Below, one piece after another: positions 43,386 to 54,429 of a stretch of DNA of 64,000 bases. The DNA is from Galeruca laticollis (Eukaryota > Arthropoda > Insecta > Coleoptera > Chrysomelidae). Position numbers and translations under genes: made by a program. Numbering within the stretch: position 1 is the stretch's first letter; each line of letters begins with the position of its first letter. Below the pieces are notes generated by a model. That model made no database searches, was not told where the DNA came from, and saw only the letters and a list, made by a program, of their open reading frames with translations. Where the stretch lies: contig OY998175.1 in NCBI GenBank assembly GCA_963921935.1, positions 203,810,655 through 203,874,654 of the forward strand, written 5' to 3'.

Positions 43386-43879
43386 ATGTACAATTTCGTA
43401 ATATGTTTGCTGTGTCATCCTGTAGATATCGCCATATTTTCCAGATGAGGAGCACGCGACCCTTCATATTAACTAACAACGAATATCTTTTCAACTGAGT
43501 TGTTAAATATGGTTTTGTGTACATTTTTTATCAAAATACAAATTAACTAAATTAACAGGTATTCATTAATTTCTGTATCTATTTCAATGGAATTTTACCG
43601 TAATTATTTCCACATCGATTAAACGTTTTATAATGACCTTGAACTTTGAGTGTGTTATGTATACGAAACATAATTCTGATATAAAGGATGAAACAAAAAT
43701 ATTGATTAAATCAGATATATTTTTTTTTTCATTTGTTTCATAAACTGTTTAACGTGATTTCGAAATTTCTTGGTAGTTTTTAACCTTATGATAGCGAGTC
43801 ATTGTACTCAATTTAACAATTTAACAGCTTTTGATCTGAGGGAGAATCATCAAAACAAATTTAATTTCATCAATAATTA
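43386..43879. other. Presumed LTR, then 3' region of the EcKinase-like gene
   Basis: No frame recognised. The part next to 43880 should be the 3' UTR of the minus-strand gene. Confidence 0.45.
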
Positions 43880-44323
43880 TTACACAAAATTGTTATCATT
43901 CACAAATTTCAATACTGTCTTGAGACGTTCTCTATAAAAACCAAAATTTTTCATGTCGTATTTCAATTGGTCCATGAAATTCTCGTCGTTTGCAACTTTG
44001 GAGAAATCCGGAGCTTCTTCTGGTTCTGAATTCGCCAATTTTAAGATCATAATACTAGTAAAAACACCGAAACCCATGAAATAAGAAAGATGGTGCTCGA
44101 AAGTTGAATACGGGAATATTTCCTCTACATTACAATCAAATTCATGTAATCTTGCTTCGAGAGTATCATAGTATAATTGTAAATATGTTTTATAGTTTTC
44201 CAAGATCGTTTCTGAGCTATTTGGTAAGAAAAAATGCCAAATGTCATGAGCGGGAGATGTTAGAGAACTTATCTGCCAATCTAATACCCGTAAACTTGAA
44301 GGTATTGCTGCTACTTTGGTATC
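43880..44323 (-). CDS. EcKinase-like (CHK) protein, last coding exon
   Basis: A single minus-strand frame follows a clear TTTTAG acceptor at 44324-44325. It reads SLRVLDWQISSLTSPAHDIW with HFFLPN, where LDWQ holds the Mg-binding Asp of the kinase fold and is followed by the Pro-Asp pair. It continues with LQLYYDTLEARLHEFDCNVE, SYFMGFGVFTSIMILKLANS and EEAPDFSK, and stops at 43880. This is the C-terminus of the ecdysteroid-kinase-like/CHK family, which phosphorylates ecdysteroids or other small molecules in insects. It has no stop or frameshift. Catalytic exons 5' of it (nucleotide-binding lobe and HGD loop) are not visible up to the satellite at 45151, so they may lie beyond the insertion or be lost. 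Confidence 0.85.
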   Translation of the reverse strand, partial: DTKVAAIPSSLRVLDWQISSLTSPAHDIWHFFLPNSSETILENYKTYLQLYYDTLEARLHEFDCNVEEIFPYSTFEHHLSYFMGFGVFTSIMILKLANSEPEEAPDFSKVANDENFMDQLKYDMKNFGFYRERLKTVLKFVNDNNFV

Positions 44324-44542
44324 CTAAAATGGAACGATTATTGACAAAAACTTAGATATAGATCAGTTAATTAATTACATAAAAATAAACAACGTTGTTA
44401 GCATAATATTAATTTTAATGGTTTTTTTACAATAATACTGTTTACAAGACATGTAGATATATTTCTCGTCCTATAATACGAAACTTTCAGTTATAACATA
44501 GAATTAAATTGAAATCGGTTTCATTTCGTTAAATCAATTATA

Positions 44543-44687
44543 GTTGGTCCGGTGAATCTCTTCCCATGCGTCATTAATATCTGATAACATAACCGTTCTG
44601 TTCTTCAATATCAATCGAAAGAGATTCGACTTAAAAATTATGTTATCAGATATTAATGACGCATGGGAAAACATTCACCAAAACAAC
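44543..44687. mobile_element. Palindromic repeat, family copy 1
   Basis: The arms contain CCCATGCGTCATTAATATCT and GATAACATAA in exact inverted match. The whole is 145 bp with about 50-bp arms and a 46-base loop. A second copy with the same core lies at 47142-47267 inside the two-gene transposon. Confidence 0.75.
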
Positions 44688-44889
44688 TGTAGGTTTAATT
44701 GTCAGTAGGTAAAGTAAAACCAGAAATCCAAGAAGGTCGTGAATCAATATTAGCCGCCTACCCGCGTTATTACCTATTCGAAATATAAACAAGTAATGAA
44801 AGTGTGTGTGTCTTAAACGATTCCCAGGTTTGGTTTAAAATATCTCATGAAATAGTTTGACATTTTAATAATAGTGAGTTCTCTATTAT

Positions 44890-45012
44890 TTTTGTTTAAA
44901 TGTGTGGAAATAATCAAATTTTCTTTATTTGAAGATTGGTTCCAAAATAAAATCATACCAAATATTCCACCCAACACTGTTATCTATGGCTACCACAGTC
45001 GAAAACTAGTAG
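44890..45012 (+). pseudogene. IS630/mariner-like (DDE_3) transposase fragment, N-terminal side
   Basis: FSLFEDWFQNKIIPNIPPNT and VIYGYHSRKLVES correspond to the W-F...L-P-N-P-P-N-T-V-I...Y-H-S segment of DDE_3 transposases. The usual Met-Asp-Asn-Ala between VI and YHS, including a catalytic Asp, is missing. The matching C-terminal part lies at 51895-52050, beyond the satellite and the two-gene element. Confidence 0.55.
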
Positions 45013-45150
45013 AAAGTATCATATTCAAAAAAAGACGTGTGGCACTCGGAGACTGCCGCGGTAAAGCTATTGCATAGAGATTTACACTTTGACGTTCACA
45101 ATTTCTTCTTCTTTTTAGCTCTTTTTTTAGCATTAGAAGTTTCACTTTCA

Positions 45151-45562
45151 CAGTCCTCGTATAAGCATAAAATAATCAAAACTTATTGGGCAGTCCTCGT
45201 ATAATCATAAAAGTATCAACATTTATTGGACAGTCCTCATATAAGTATAAAATAATCGAAATGCATTGGACTCTTCTCGTATAAGTATAAAAGAATCAAA
45301 ATGTATTGGACAGTCCTCGTTCAATCATATCAGTATTAAAATTTATTGAGCAGTCCTCGTATCAGCATCAAATAATCACAACTTATTGGACAGCACTGGT
45401 ACAATCATAAAAGTATCAAAATTGATTGTGCAGTCCTCGTATAAGTATAAAACAATTAAAACGTATTTGACAATCCTCGTATAAGGATAAAATAACCAAA
45501 ACTTATTGGACAGTCCTCGTATAGTCATGAAAGTATCAAAATTTATTGGGCAGTCCACGTAT
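45151..45562 (+). repeat. 40-bp-unit satellite, left block (10.3 units)
   Basis: Ten 40-bp units begin CAGTCCTCGTATAAGYATAA. Two subtypes tend to alternate (one with AATAATCAAAACTTATTGGA, one with AAGTATCAAAATTTATTGGG), giving an 80-bp higher-order unit. The block stops inside a unit at CAGTCCACGTAT where the two-gene transposon begins. It continues at 51150. Confidence 0.92.
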
Positions 45563-45870
45563 CCCAGTAAACACAGATATGTCTAATGTACATTTCTAAA
45601 ACGTATCATCTGGACGTAAAGTACGTCTTATGTATGTACGTTTTTGTCTCGTGTACATATCATGTACGTACATAAGTGCTCATATGGGCACACAAAAGTA
45701 CGTACTGAAGATGTACGATTTAAGTCATCTGATAACCAAAATACGACGTAATTATACATATTAAGTATGCATTTATGACGGACATTTAAATGTAAAATGT
45801 ACGTTTTTGGTACGTACTTTTGTGTACCCTGATAGGCACCTACGTACGTAATCGAACGTCTTAAAAACGT
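45563..45870. repeat. Left terminal and subterminal repeats
   Basis: ACGTAC/GTACGT words occur about ten times, some as TACGTACGTA. Such clusters are expected transposase-binding sites. The same word family fills the other end (50995-51147). Confidence 0.7.
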
Positions 45871-46529
45871 GTGAAAAAACAATTTGAAGCTATTTAGGAT
45901 GTCATATTTAGCACTTTGATACATTTTGGCAAATAATATACTCTACACAAAAACAAATATTCCATCAAAATGCTCAATATCAGAATCATTTAGTAACATT
46001 CTGATATTCAATAATTTGATGAATTTCGAAAATATCTGTTTTTGGGTAGAGTATATTATCTGCCAAAATTTAGCGAAGTACAAAGTTAGACCTAAATAGT
46101 TAAACATTATTTACTAAACTATGTCATAATAAAAAGGTTCACTTGTAATTAGAAAAGGAATAAAAATTGTAGATTATATAAAAATACATATTTTTTTTCT
46201 TAAAAAATATATACAAAAAAACACTTACGTATGAGAATTTAAAAAATATATATTTATAAAAAATAAAAAAAATTAAAGAAAAAACACGTATGAAAAATGT
46301 TAACTCTGTACTCCTATCTGGCCAGATTTTCAAAATTTGATAATTTTTGGTAAATTTTATAAAATAACATAAACTTGTTCATTTCTTCATATTTGAAATA
46401 ATAGAAATAAGAGCTATACCTTTTCACTACATAAGCATTTTCCATTCAATAAGCAAACAAAGTAAAATGATTCTAAAAAGTTAAAATTAAAAAGTTTCAC
46501 GGTTAACAAATATAAACATTAATTTTCAT
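45871..46529. other. Non-coding part of the two-gene element
   Basis: Contains a weak inverted repeat around 45940-46070 (AAATAATATACTCTAC against GTAGAGTATATTATCT). No genes. Confidence 0.5.
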
Positions 46530-48608
46530 CACAGCCTTTCTTTTTTAAAGACTTTAGTCGTTCACGAGACCTTCTTAACCACGCTGATATGTGACTCAAT
46601 ATCTCTTTCATTTCCATTTTCGAGTCTTAATGCTCCATCTAAAATTTATTAGATAGTAATTACTAAAACACCTTCAGACTAGTGAGACAACATTAGGAAA
46701 ATTCGTGAGCAGATACAAGCATATATGATTAAATATGAAAAGTGATCTAAAAAATACTACTAATAGGTTCAAATAAAATAGGCGACAAAAAATAACTTCA
46801 CTCTTTTATTCCCTTAAGCACTGCTTAAATACTTTTTTCTACATAAACTGCAAACTCGTATACTGTCACATAAAGTCAAATATATTGAATAAGCTAAAAC
46901 ATACTCACCAATTACAAGTTTGGCCACTCTCCGGCTATAAAAGCTAGATTTATCCCTTCTTCCTAACCAACTATATTTTGCAGCTAGACCATAAGTAATT
47001 ACTTCACTCATCACTCTTGTGACAAAATCATAACCATCTCTTCCTCCTTTTTGGGAAATTTCAGGGATGTACAAATATAGTATATAATAAAATCATTACA
47101 TTTTTCCCTGCGTTGATGAAAAATCGAATTTAACTATACTTGGATTATTGGATGTTTACCCGTGCGTCAATAATATCTGATAACATGCCACATAAGATGC
47201 CACTTAATATTTATGTCGGTTACGTTATCAGATATTAATGATGCACGGGTAAAGATCCAATAATCCATGTATATAAAAATATTACAATGAAACATTATCA
47301 TGTCAGCACCAAGAACACTGATCAGATATTAATCACTCAATCAATAGCAAAAAATGCAGTTAAAATAATTTGGTTATTTATCGCTATTTGAATATAAGAA
47401 TACAAATTAATGGTTTACTAAAGGGAACGTTGTGCCATCTGCTAAAATTGTAATATGAAGGTTAAAAATAATCAGTTATACATCAGATTTAACAAGCAGT
47501 TTCCACACTGACAATAAACTAAATGTACTTAAAAAAATTTGAATGGCTATACTACTTTTGTGAAAACACTTAAAGCATTTTTAAAGTTTTCAGCATCTTG
47601 CAAATATTCATTTAACTGTGTTAACTCTCTAACAATTTTCCAAGGTAGGGACAGTTTCTTAAAAATGCTATCTTCTGAACTAGTAAATTCCTGTACAGAT
47701 TTTTTTTTCAAGCCTCTGATTTCTAACAATAAGTCACTAATCATATTTTCAATTAAATATTGCTGCCTCAGCACTTCTTTTATATAGTCATCTAAAAACA
47801 TTATGATTCAATTAAAAAAATAGGAAGTAAAGATATATATCATTTTGATAAAAAACATGTGATACTGAACAGACCATATTACACATATTTTACACTATTT
47901 AGGTGCACTTACTATTTTTTGTACACTGGTTACAAGTATTTTTTTCTGATGTAGCTGTAGATACGGGTGTGACACACAGAGTATTTGAAGTTCTTAGTTT
48001 ATGACTGGAAGTCATTTAGGGTGTGTGAGGCAGGTCCGAAGGAGGTAGTTCATCTAAAATAAATAAAGTATTAACTATTTCCCTTAACTCCCATAATACA
48101 AAAAGTTTGTGAAATGTCTAATAATCAGAGTAATATAATTAAATCTTTTTCCGAATTTGAATGTTTTACATTCCGTTTAGGTTTTGGTGGTGTTCTTATA
48201 AAAGAACAACTGATGTTGCCTTCATCATCTGAGGAAGATAATATACGTTTATTAGCTCTCCTTGTGCGTTTGTTTATTTCTTCTCTATCAGTTCCTAGAT
48301 CACTTGTCTCTTCAGCTTTTCTGCATTTCTCACGAGCTAGTGCATAATCATCTACAAAAATTATGTATAAATATATATTCAAAATCAAAACTGAAAACAG
48401 TACCATAAGTAGCATCTCTAAATGTTCTTATTGGGAAGGACGGCCAGCAGGTGTTAATGGGATCATGATTTTTAATTGTAGTTGTGGTTTTATCAGCAGT
48501 AAATGGAGGCCACACACATTCATTTGTACCTATGGTCCATGTTGATGGTACTACTGCCACAGAACCCTCTGCTTCAAAAGCAACTACAGTCCAAGTTTTT
48601 CGTTCCAT
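46530..48608 (-). pseudogene. DUF4806 protein of the two-gene element, six exons
   Basis: Minus-strand exons: 48608-48404 (MERKTWTVVAFEAEGSVAVV and WPPFTADKT, the usual DUF4806-protein start), 48351-48125 (DYALAREKCRKAEETSDLGT), 48053-47945 (linker with a stop), 47791-47547 (DYIKEVLRQQYLIENMISDL, then LSLPWKIVRELTQLNEYLQD), about 47047-46909 (YDFVTRVMSEVITYGLAAKY, SWLGRRDKSSF, the DUF4806 core) and about 46640-46530 (HISAWLRRSRERLKSLKKKG, one base out of frame). Splice signals are visible at most borders. It has at least one stop and one frameshift. The domain has no known biochemical role. Its place next to the transposase suggests a transposition partner. Confidence 0.75.
47142..47267. mobile_element. 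Palindromic repeat, family copy 2, in an intron of the DUF4806 gene
   Basis: The core CCCGTGCGTCAATAATATCT with GATAACAT pairs with its inverse downstream. Arms are about 47 bp. The core is shared with 44543-44687, while loops and outer flanks differ. Confidence 0.75.
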
Positions 48609-48776
48609 TACATTGAAATATAAAAGGCCAAGCAGATAAAAATGATCAACAATAATAATTGTAAGTACATAGTTCATTTGTGAACAATAAAATATTAAAA
48701 AGATTCAATTTCAATTTGTAATAAACAATCAATTGAGATGAGTATGTTTTGCTTAATGCTTTTAAACAACTTAGAG

Positions 48777-50548
48777 CTAGAAATTCAAAGAAAATAAGTT
48801 GGTACCATTAAACAAGTAACAACAATTATCTGATGGAACTAAGTATAAAGTAAAATTTTCAAATGATAATTGTTCATACTGAGAAACTATTGGTAAATTT
48901 GAAATAATAGGTCCATTTACATGTATTTTTTGGGTACAAGGAAAATGTTTTACAAGCTGTGTATTTTTGCTTAAATTCTGTAACTCATGTTTTCTATTAA
49001 ATACTTGTTGCAATGGTTTTAATGCTTTTCGTACCAACCTTTTTATAGTTTGCATATAGTTTTCAAATTCAAATGTACTGATCTTATCCAATATTCCAAA
49101 CTCTTTAAAATGTTGGGTAATATGTAGTAAGTTGTGAATGTTATGTGATATATTTTCTGCTCCATATAAAATACTAAATGTACTAACAAAGTATTTTAGC
49201 CATTGTTCAGCATAATCAATAAATGGGAAATATTTTTCATTAGAGAAAATCCGCATTGCGACATGTAAACAAATAAAGTTACGATACATATCTGGAGTTA
49301 AAACATTTCTAAGAACAACTGGACCATTGTAGAATAAAAATTGTCGAAATTCTGAAGCCTTCCACCTTTTGCTTCCACTTAATCTTCGGGGTTTACGGCT
49401 AAAATCTTTAGGAATATTTTTTACCTGATTGATTAATAAAATACTTAAATCACTTATCTGACTGTATGATAATTTGTGAGGTGGTTTTTCTCCTATCAAT
49501 AATGCGACTATTAGTTTTTTCACAACTCCTAAACAAATAAGATGCATGTAATCTAAAGGAAAGGATTTGATCATGTCTATAAAAGGTATTTTTCCAATAA
49601 TGGATGTTCCTGTATGATGTTGTTCTTGTAATTTTTTTCGAAAATCTGAATCTAGTCGTAACTTTAGATTGGAAATTTCTGGGAAACAAACATTGTTAGA
49701 AATGTAGCTACCCTCAATTTCACATTTAGAACAGGACATATACCCTGTATATCCCTTAGTATATTTTATAAGAAATTTTGCTGGAACATCAGCCACAAAT
49801 CCTTCAATTCTGATTGTGTATAATTCATTATTAAACCATTTGTTGACAACTTTATACACTCATCTACAAACATTGATAAGAACTTGTTAGCATCTTTTGG
49901 CTTCTCGTAGCCATGATAGAGTCCAACTAGTTGAACACTAGATTCTTCGTTGAATAGACTGCACAATATGGGATAAAATTGACTACCTGAACTTTTGGAG
50001 ATAGGCAAACCATCAACATGTACCAGAATTTAAATATTCTTACAAACCAATTCAGATTGAGAATTAATGAGTTCTTTAATAGAATTTTCCAGACCAAAAT
50101 GATGATAATATCCTGGAACAATTGCTTGAACTTCTGTCTGCCTAGGAGTGCTTAAGAGTATTCTAGCATCAAGTGGTAACCCTGGATGATATTGCTTAAG
50201 TGCTTTTAAAAGATCATCAATAGCATTGTGTTTAATATTATGATTAAGAGCCCATTGTGAAATAATTTCCGAAAAAGATTGTTCATTACATTTTTGATCA
50301 AACGAAATATCAAGTTTGGAGTTTAAAACAATTGTATTTATCAAAAATTCGCTTTCTGAATTATCCGAATGTTCAGAACTAGAAAGTAAATCACTGAAAT
50401 TTGCGGAAGTAGAATCATCGTCCGAAATTGAATCCAGAGAATTGTTTAAAGATGATGTAGTCGGAGATTCATAATCTAAGAAAACTGCTTCAAAATTAAG
50501 CATATCCCTTCTTGCTCTTTTATACGGTTTTCTAATATTTGTGTTCAT
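48777..50548 (-). pseudogene. EnSpm/CMC-like transposase, one stop and one frameshift
   Basis: A single exon. It starts at ATG 50548 (MNTNIRKPYKRARRDMLNFE), with an acidic Ser-rich N-terminus. It then has WALNHNIKHNAIDDLLKAL, followed by TAA at about 50030. VHVDGLPISKSSGSQFYPIL (an acidic motif probably catalytic) is next, then a frameshift at about 49840. It continues with FVADVPAKFLIKYTKGYTGY and a Cys pair (CSKCEIEG), then FPLDYMHLICLGVVKKLI, the conserved DYMH-x-CLG signature of this transposase class. The last third is helical with His-rich HNIHNLLHITQHF. The adjacent DUF4806 gene is on the same strand 170 bp downstream. Confidence 0.78.
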
Positions 50549-50994
50549 GTTATAATTACCTTAAAGCTATGGTACTTACCGTGTAACACTTCAATGGAGT
50601 CGTTAAGATAAAAGGAATGATATTACCCGATTCGCCCTTATATACCTCTAAAAAGCGGGAAAATAGTGTAAAATATTCCCCCGAAATCATATTCATTCAC
50701 TTCAACTAGTCACATTTTTAAATAAAAAGAATAAAGACAACAGACACACAAAAGCATAAACTAACAAAATCTTTGGTTATGTAATGAAAGACCGTATTCT
50801 TCTTTCTGTATTAACAATAGGTGTGGCCTTTTCTTCCAGCAACAACTAGCCAATAATATGGGTGGTATATGGTAGGCATAAACAACGTTTTGGACTTCTG
50901 AAATTCTTATAGATATATTATTCCAAATTAATACTTTTAACTTCTGTATTACAAATATGTAAAAACAACGCAATATGCTATACATGTCGAAAGC
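50549..50994. other. Upstream region of the transposase gene
   Basis: No coding family. It probably contains the promoter and 5' leader of the minus-strand transposase. Confidence 0.4.
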
Positions 50995-51147
50995 GGCATA
51001 AAATGTACGTACATAGTTTGTATTTCCAAGACGTACATAGTATATATAACTATGTACGTCTATAAGACGTACATTTTAGAACAAAGGACGTAATTCGGCC
51101 TTTATGACATAAAACGTACGTACATAAAACGTACGGAGTTATCTGTA
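50995..51147. repeat. Right terminal and subterminal repeats
   Basis: TACGTAC and ACGTACAT words in both orientations, ending GGAGTTATCTGTA. The inverse of this partly matches the left terminus (ACAGATA core). The outermost bases present at the left (CCCAGTAAAC) are missing here. Confidence 0.65.
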
Positions 51148-51149
51148 AT

Positions 51150-51800
51150 AAGTATAAAAGAAATAAAATTTATTGAGAGTCCTCGTATAAGCATAAAATA
51201 ATTAAAACTTATTGGACAGTCCTCCTATAGTCATAAAAGTATCAAAATTTATTGGGCAGTCCTCGTATAAGTATAAAATAATTAAAATTTATTGACAATC
51301 CTCGTATCATCACAAAATCATCAAAAACTATTGGACAGTCCTCGTACAAGTATATAGGTATTAAAACTTATTGGACAGTCCTCGTATCAGCATAAAATAA
51401 TCATAAAAGTATTAAAATTTATCGGGCAGTCCTCGTATAAGTATGGAAGAATCAAAATTTATTGGACAGTCCTCGTATCATCATAAAATAATCAAGACTT
51501 ATTGGACATTCTTCGTATAGTCATAAAAGTATCAACATTCATTGGGCAGTCCTCGTATAAGTATAAAAAAATTAAAATTTATTGGGCAGCCCTCGTATAA
51601 ATATAAAATAATCAAAATTCATTGGACAGTCCTTGTATAGTCCTAAAAGTATCAACATGTATTGGGCAGTCCTCGTATAATTATAAAAAAATTAAAATTT
51701 ATTGGACAGTCCTCGTATCATCATAAAAAAATAAAAAATTTATTTGACAGTCCTCGTATAGGCATATGGGTATAAAAATTTACTGGACAGTTTTCGTATC
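51150..51800 (+). repeat. 40-bp-unit satellite, right block (~16 units)
   Basis: Continues the left block in the same orientation, starting mid-unit (AAGTATAAAAG). Most units are 40 bp. A few have 1- to 11-base indels. The last units become irregular toward 51800. Confidence 0.92.
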
Positions 51801-51894
51801 ATGTCAGGTTATTTTCGTTATGGAATTTATGGATTCGGTCTCCACGCTCAAGGCCCGCGATGAAGCTAATGCAATAGCTTAATAACATATGTAC

Positions 51895-52050
51895 TATAAG
51901 GAAAAATACACGAAAAAACAGTTACTAGAAGTTTTAAGCAGTTATTCGAAAAATAAGATATATTTTTGTGATTTATTGGCTGAAAGCTTGGAACATACGA
52001 TGCTCAGACTTCCTTCTCATCTTTAATCCAATTGAACATACAGGGTGTGG
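51895..52050 (+). pseudogene. IS630/mariner-like (DDE_3) transposase fragment, C-terminal side
   Basis: YYKEKYTKKQLLEVLSSYSK, then HTMLRLPSHL and, one base out of frame, NPIE. This matches the G-H-x-VLRLP-P..C-x-LNPIE end of insect DDE_3 transposases, where the final Glu/Asp is catalytic. It is the likely partner of 44890-45012. Confidence 0.6.
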
Positions 52051-53955
52051 CACCATATACGGTACGGAATCTGGTGCCAAATCATAACAGTTTGAAAAAT
52101 ATTTAGATGAGCATATCTGTAAGTTGATAAGAGATAAATTTTAAAAATATTCATAAATATACATGGTGATTCAAAAAATTTTGGCACATCAAAGTTATAT
52201 TTTTTCAAATAGAATACCCTGTATATTGTTACGAACTCGTAGTCCCTGAATTCGACTCTGTCTAACGCTATTTTATCTATAGATTCACTTGAGGGTCGAT
52301 AGTTGTTGGGTTCCGCAATTGAGAAAATTCCGGAATATAAGGCACTTAATACATAAGCGACTACCTACCAACGAATGTGACTCAGCATTTCTCCTATAGA
52401 TTTTTTTGATTTATTGTTTTCGGATTGTTTTCTTTTTTATTCTTTATTTTTTGGTTTTACGAATGTGGGTAAGTAATCATATGTTGTAGGTAATGAGTAT
52501 TTTGTGGTTTGGTTGTTTTGATTTTATTATTCATTGTCGGCGTGCTGTCTTTACTTTTTTCGGTACGTTTAACTACTTGGGTATTCATTGTTCGAGGTTC
52601 GGAATTTTGTTCTGAGTTTTGGTTATTTGATTGATCTGGTTGATATTGTGAAATTTTGTTCGTTTCTTCTTCAGATTGATTGTTGGCTGGATTTTCTGGT
52701 GAGGATTCTGTTGTTGGATTGAAGAGCGATAAAGCGATTGTTCTATTTGGGAAGTTTTTTGTTGTATGAGTAGTTTATTTACATTGTAAGCATTCTTGAT
52801 TACCAATGGACTCAAATATCCTATATGAGGTCTGTTCATATGTGATTAAAAATGAATCGGGGAGAGACTGGTTATTGAACGAAGATATAAATATTTGTCA
52901 CCTAAAACTTAAGATATGCTGGAATGCGGGATCTGAAATACTTATTAGCAAGAAGGATAAGGGTGAAAGATGATTAACCCTTAGCTTTATAAGTTCATAT
53001 TCAAGGACTATATCCATACGAATACAAAATTAAAATTAAATACAGTCATCAAATGGAATCCCTAATACATTCTACAAGAAATTATACAATTTATCGTTGT
53101 TATCAAATATTTCGATAATTGTCAATCAATCTCACGAAATGCCAAAAACCGATCACTGTCCTAACGTTATCCAATATAGTCCTTCAATTGTATCATTCAA
53201 TAAGTATACTTAAATTTCTTCTTTAATTGGAATTCAAAATTTATAGATTTTAATATCCTTGATTTATCTATGATTTATCTTGTAAAGACCTGATGTTTTT
53301 TGTAGAAATAATGCATTATTTTAAACAATTATTAATTTGGAACAGACTCACCATTGGTCTGGATTAGGGACTACAATTTGGATCAATTCTAAGTACATCT
53401 CAGAATTCAGGATCTTTACACTTTTCGAATCACGAATTGTTTCTCGAAAACACGTATAGAATTTACTAACTTGGGAACCGAATAACAATTTATAAGATTA
53501 ATAACACTATTCAAAATAATATGGACAACTTTTTTAATATTTGGAGAGCTCTTTAAATTCAGATGCTCTTCTCCGTTCGAGATATCAAATCAGTCTGACT
53601 CCTCTTTTTACCATTAACAGACTGTTATACTTATTTACAAATTTTTCTCCTTTTTTAAAAAAAACCTAATTTGTTTGCTGACTGAATTATATATATCCCG
53701 AAAATTCTATAAAATATTGATTTGTTGTTTTTTTTTATTATTGGATACCTACAGTGACATCTGATCTCAACTTGAAATATTTCTTTTATATTATGACATG
53801 ACTTGTCTATTATTTATTATATTCTGTGTGGAATGTCATCCGAAACTAAATCAATCCAAATTTGAGACATACTGGGTAAATCAAACATGTTGAATCTCAT
53901 ATGCAATACTGGGTATTTCAAAAGTATTGAATCTCGTGTATACAATCAATGTTTT
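52051..53955. other. No gene recognised
   Basis: CCCTGTATATTGTTACG at about 52217 and GGTTTTACGAATGTG look like repeat-element ends. A Gln/Asn-rich minus-strand frame at 52585-52839 is low complexity. No protein family is supported. Confidence 0.45.
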
Positions 53956-53979
53956 ATATTATATTATATATATATATAA

Positions 53980-54042
<63 letters not shown>
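53956..54042. repeat. (AT)n microsatellite
   Basis: Nearly pure AT tract of about 85 bases. Confidence 0.9.
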
Positions 54043-54043
<1 letters not shown>

Positions 54044-54429
54044 TACCCATCTATGGATGCCAGTAAAGCTTTGCGCCATGTACAGGTCTCCAGTTACTCT
54101 AGAAAGAATGAAATTTCCATTCAATAAACAATTAAAAATTACCTAATCAAATTTAAATCACAAAAATTTTTGAAATCACGTAAAATACCATGTGGTATAT
54201 TAAATTTATCCACCTTTTTCTATTTTCAATTGATACTTACAAAGGAACATTCTTCCAAATAATTCTCAATTTATTGACTGAAATTTATTCAGATATAATT
54301 TTTATATATACATATAAGCTGATCTAAAAAATCATTTGGCAATAAAACAATTTATGAGACTTGGCCTAATTTTTGGTATAATGCAGGGAAAATTCAGTCC
54401 TGAAAACTCGGGATCTTCCAAATTACACA

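Larger units (their letters stand above)
45563..51147 (-). mobile_element. 5.6-kb two-gene DNA transposon (EnSpm/CMC-like)
   Basis: It sits precisely between the two satellite halves, whose unit register is restored if it is removed, apart from an AT at the joint. The left end starts CCCAGTAAACACAGATATGT. The right end, inverted, shares ACAGATA at a position implying loss of its last 8-10 bases. Both ends carry many TACGTAC/ACGTACAT words. Genes on the minus strand are the transposase (50548-48777) and then the DUF4806 protein (48608-46530). The order and the end features fit EnSpm/Chapaev-like (CMC) transposons. The precise superfamily is inferred. Confidence 0.75.

Noticed and set aside
45151..51800. 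The 40-bp tandem repeats as a CRISPR array
   Set aside because: Units are contiguous without spacers, diverged, and lie in eukaryotic DNA; this is a satellite.
52585..52839. Gln/Asn-rich minus-strand open frame as a prion-like or transcription factor protein
   Set aside because: Low-complexity translation of AT-rich DNA with no splice signals or family motif.
53927..54146. Tyr/Ile-repeat open frames
   Set aside because: They are translations of the (AT)n microsatellite.
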